Source: Ruminococcaceae bacterium YAD3003
GTDB taxonomy: Bacteria; Bacillota; Clostridia; Saccharofermentanales; Saccharofermentanaceae
NCBI GenBank assembly: GCA_900107185.1
Contig: FNPA01000006.1
Location: forward strand, 116,624 to 180,623
Reading direction: 5' to 3'
Length of the DNA stretch: 64,000 nucleotides
Below, one piece after another: positions 61,554 through 64,000 of the stretch (its first letter is position 1; every line of letters starts with the position of its first letter). The translations under genes were made by a program, and so were the position numbers. A model generated the notes under the pieces. It searched no databases and was not told the origin of the DNA. It saw only the letters and a list, made by a program, of their open reading frames with translations.

Positions 61554-64000
61554 ATGTTTAGCATTGCGAAAAGAATTACTTCAGGAGTTGTTGCAGGCGC
61601 AGTAGTTATCGGTACATTGGCGGTGTATCCGAATATAACGGGCAGGAAAAACGTAGCGAATGCTGCGAAGCTTAATGATGAAGGTTATACAGCTGTTGAC
61701 GGATATAATGTCACAATCGATACGACAGGAACTGTGAACTATAAGACTGTTTTGGGCCGTTCTATTGCTTATGGTATAGTTGCCGATTCGTGGACACAGA
61801 ATAACCATGCTGAAACAAATTTTGCAGTAAATACATATACGGGAACAGGCCATAAACTTGAACCTGATCTTGCAGGTACGGCTCCTCTTTCTTTTATTGT
61901 TGGAAATATAACAGGTACTAAAGAACAAGGCTTATCCTTTGGTACTGAAACATACGCGCATATTATTGGTTCATCAGAAACAACTAAATACAATATATAT
62001 ACCAGTCAGAGTATAAAAGATAATTATTATACTGTACCTTCAACTGAAAATGGTTTTAGTTATACCAGCGGTGATAACTATTATATTTGGCAGGATGGTA
62101 GAGATGATGATGGAACTCTTCAGGCGGGCGTTCCACAAATTAATGTCTTATATGATGCTGGAACTCTTAGCAGTGTAAATACAATGATTAATAATGCTAA
62201 GTCCAAGTCTGTAAATCTTTCTAGCAAGCCATCCACTATTGATATTACTAAATATGAAAATACACATTCATCATCTTTATCAATTAATAGTTATATTATT
62301 GATTTGGATGTTGATGAGTACGAGAATGCAGTTGTATACATTGATGTGCCATACGGCAGTTTGTTGGGAGAAATCCTTAGAGATTATGAAGCCGGTTATA
62401 CCGGAACAATTAAATTATTAAAAAGGTCTTCAACTGTAGTAGTTTTTAATTTTTCTGATGAACAATGGACCAAGGTTAATCCCAGAGGACCAATGGTTAA
62501 ACCGGTAGATAAGAACATTGATCCTACTTTTACGGATGATGATGGTTTTTTATCTATCGATACAGATAAGGAAAAAGTAACCAATGATAGAAATAAAACT
62601 GTTGAAGAAGAAATAGTCGAAAAAGTCATTTGGAATATGCCTCATGCTACAACAGGTACTATTCAATCAGCAGGCGGTTCTTTCCTGTTTACTGCTGAAA
62701 ATGCAAATATAAAAGTAGAAGGTGGTACAAGTTGCGGTTATTTAGTAGTAAATGGACATTTTGAGAATAATGGATGCGAGTGGCATTTTCTTAATGGTAC
62801 GCGAAATGCATATCTCTATTTTTCAGGTGTAAAAGCATTTACAAAGTCTTTCGATGATACTTATACATCTGCCGGTGGAGATAAAGAATTGTATGAAGAT
62901 AATACAGTTTCTTTTAATGCCGGTGATTTTACTTTTTTACTCTATAATGCAGACGTTTCTGAAAGCGGAGTATATACGACAAACGGAGAAGCAATTGATT
63001 CGGCAGATGTTGATGCTTCTGGTCGTTTTGAATTTCATGAACTATCAGGTCTTACTCCCGGCGTTACGTATCACTACATTATCAAAGAGGCAGCAAATAC
63101 CATCAATGGTATAACAAATTCAGATGGTGAAATTGATATTGAAGTAGTTGTCGGTGAGGATTCTACAACCGGTGAACTTATTTACACTATTTCATCTTAT
63201 AAATATTTGACAGCTGCTGATAAAGCTGCGGGAACAGTAGAAGCTTTTAGAACAAATGATAGTGTTAGGGCACAAGAGCTTAACTTCTATTTCGGTAAAG
63301 TGTTTAACCTTATAGATACCGGTTCGCTTATCGTTGAGAAAGTGGTTGAAGGTGATACAACGGATCCAAACTATAGCTCTAGCACGGAATATAAGGTTGA
63401 GATTTCCTTCGATAAGACTGGTATTTACAGTTTAACTTTGCCGAACAGCAATACAGCTGTTCGCACTGAATTTGAAGCAGGAAAAGCAAAAACATATTCA
63501 ATTTTGGCCGGCGAACAGATTAAAATTGAACAAATTCCGGTTGATGTAGTATATACAGTTAGTGAGAAAGATCTTACTTCTGCTCAGAGTTCAGCCGGTT
63601 ATGCAAAAGATACGATTATAAATGCCACTGGTACAATAGCTAAAGACACAGCGTCTAAGGCAACAGTAAAGAACACATATACACAGAACACAACTGATAA
63701 CGGTAAGATCGTCTTAACAAAGACAATCAAGGGACCTGTAACAAACGAAGATTTGAGTCTTGGCGTTAATGGTATCCAATTTGATGTGTATGAAGGAAAC
63801 AGCACAACATCAATCTGGTCACATAAACTTGGAGAAACAAGTTACTTTACTAAGGGAACAGATGCGTCCGGAAATACTACATATACAGCGCAAATTACCG
63901 GTCTTGATACAACTAAGACATATAAGGTAGTTGAGTCTAAGCATCTTGTTGAAGGATATGATGTAGTAGTTACATACAGCATAGGCGGAGCTTCATCTGA
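61554..64000 (+). CDS. Large surface protein with pilin isopeptide-type domains, partial (3' end outside window)
   Basis: An uninterrupted frame of 815 codons from ATG 61554 (SD GGGAGAG) to the window edge. Residues 1-~38 form a signal peptide (MFSIAKR, hydrophobic ITSGVVAGAVVIGTLAVY). Residues ~45-300 start YTAVDGYNVTIDTTGTV and GRSIAYGIVADSW, possibly a choice-of-anchor A-type adhesin domain. About 450-585 match a streptococcal pilin isopeptide-linkage style (FTFLLYNADVSESG ... YHYIIKEAANT). Two further repeats follow: GSLIVEKVVEGD ... IPVDVVYTVSE (~590-715) and KIVLTKTIKGPV ... KTYKVVESKHLVEGYDVVVTYS (~718-815). Codon use (ATT, AAA, GAA, TTT) is AT-richer than its neighbours up to ~63.7 kb. 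I expect a sortase signal beyond the edge. Confidence 0.8.
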   Translation, partial: MFSIAKRITSGVVAGAVVIGTLAVYPNITGRKNVANAAKLNDEGYTAVDGYNVTIDTTGTVNYKTVLGRSIAYGIVADSWTQNNHAETNFAVNTYTGTGHKLEPDLAGTAPLSFIVGNITGTKEQGLSFGTETYAHIIGSSETTKYNIYTSQSIKDNYYTVPSTENGFSYTSGDNYYIWQDGRDDDGTLQAGVPQINVLYDAGTLSSVNTMINNAKSKSVNLSSKPSTIDITKYENTHSSSLSINSYIIDLDVDEYENAVVYIDVPYGSLLGEILRDYEAGYTGTIKLLKRSSTVVVFNFSDEQWTKVNPRGPMVKPVDKNIDPTFTDDDGFLSIDTDKEKVTNDRNKTVEEEIVEKVIWNMPHATTGTIQSAGGSFLFTAENANIKVEGGTSCGYLVVNGHFENNGCEWHFLNGTRNAYLYFSGVKAFTKSFDDTYTSAGGDKELYEDNTVSFNAGDFTFLLYNADVSESGVYTTNGEAIDSADVDASGRFEFHELSGLTPGVTYHYIIKEAANTINGITNSDGEIDIEVVVGEDSTTGELIYTISSYKYLTAADKAAGTVEAFRTNDSVRAQELNFYFGKVFNLIDTGSLIVEKVVEGDTTDPNYSSSTEYKVEISFDKTGIYSLTLPNSNTAVRTEFEAGKAKTYSILAGEQIKIEQIPVDVVYTVSEKDLTSAQSSAGYAKDTIINATGTIAKDTASKATVKNTYTQNTTDNGKIVLTKTIKGPVTNEDLSLGVNGIQFDVYEGNSTTSIWSHKLGETSYFTKGTDASGNTTYTAQITGLDTTKTYKVVESKHLVEGYDVVVTYSIGGASS

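Noticed and set aside
1..64000. tRNA, rRNA, SRP RNA, tmRNA or RNase P RNA genes
   Set aside because: Only two gaps exceed 300 bp and both are explained by hairpin arrays and promoters; no cloverleaf or conserved RNA signature was seen by eye.

Overview
The window looks like chromosomal DNA of an anaerobic, Gram-positive-type member of the Clostridia, with moderate GC by eye. The hrcA-grpE-dnaK-dnaJ cluster sits behind a CIRCE operator. The rnc-smc-ftsY block, SepF, HppA, LarA, bacterial-type SD sites and several GGDEF proteins all fit that group. A rumen or gut relative of Saccharofermentans or the Oscillospiraceae is my guess from gene content only, not a demonstrated assignment. No rRNA, tRNA, CRISPR array, transposase or integrase was recognised.

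Layout. 1-8.2 kb: 3' end of mutS2, a CPBP protease, a MarR regulator coupled to an acyl carrier protein, a lipid kinase, a PLP lyase-like protein, then a cell-division-flavoured run (HlyD-like membrane protein, YggS, SepF). 8.3-16.3 kb: a DUF47 (PhoU-like) gene and a cyclic-di-GMP block with two soluble LacI-sensor diguanylate cyclases (one also carries a GH16-like domain with a changed nucleophile), a PAP2 phosphatase and a membrane GGDEF protein. 16.5-25.8 kb, mostly minus strand: MATE transporter, LarA-type racemase, PrsW-like protease, an HscC-type Hsp70 with its own J-protein, a HAD hydrolase, a broken secreted-protein gene and a DUF3592-like membrane protein.

25.9-38.7 kb is housekeeping: hrcA-grpE-clpP-dnaK-dnaJ, prmA, a six-unit hairpin array, hisS, aspS, lepB, lepA. 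38.7-44.3 kb: a methyltransferase, a large PAS/GGDEF/EAL protein and an unknown membrane protein. 44.4-61.4 kb: rimO, pgsA, acpP, rnc, smc, ftsY, hppA, rpsO, nadE, a GDSL hydrolase, pnp and a zinc-ribbon membrane protein. From 61.55 kb to the window end runs a large, AT-richer surface protein gene that is open at the right edge.

Themes. (1) Four cyclic-di-GMP proteins, two of them reading apparently cytosolic ligands through LacI-type domains. (2) Two heat-shock chaperone systems: CIRCE-controlled DnaK/DnaJ with embedded clpP, and a separate HscC/J-protein pair. (3) RNA-level control: a pnp leader with two mutually exclusive hairpins, one masking the ribosome site; a structured rpsO leader; three genes whose -10 box lies 7-8 nt before the ATG (probably leaderless). 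(4) Two intergenic arrays of hairpins sharing a ~52-nt period with different arm sequences, the most puzzling non-coding signal here.
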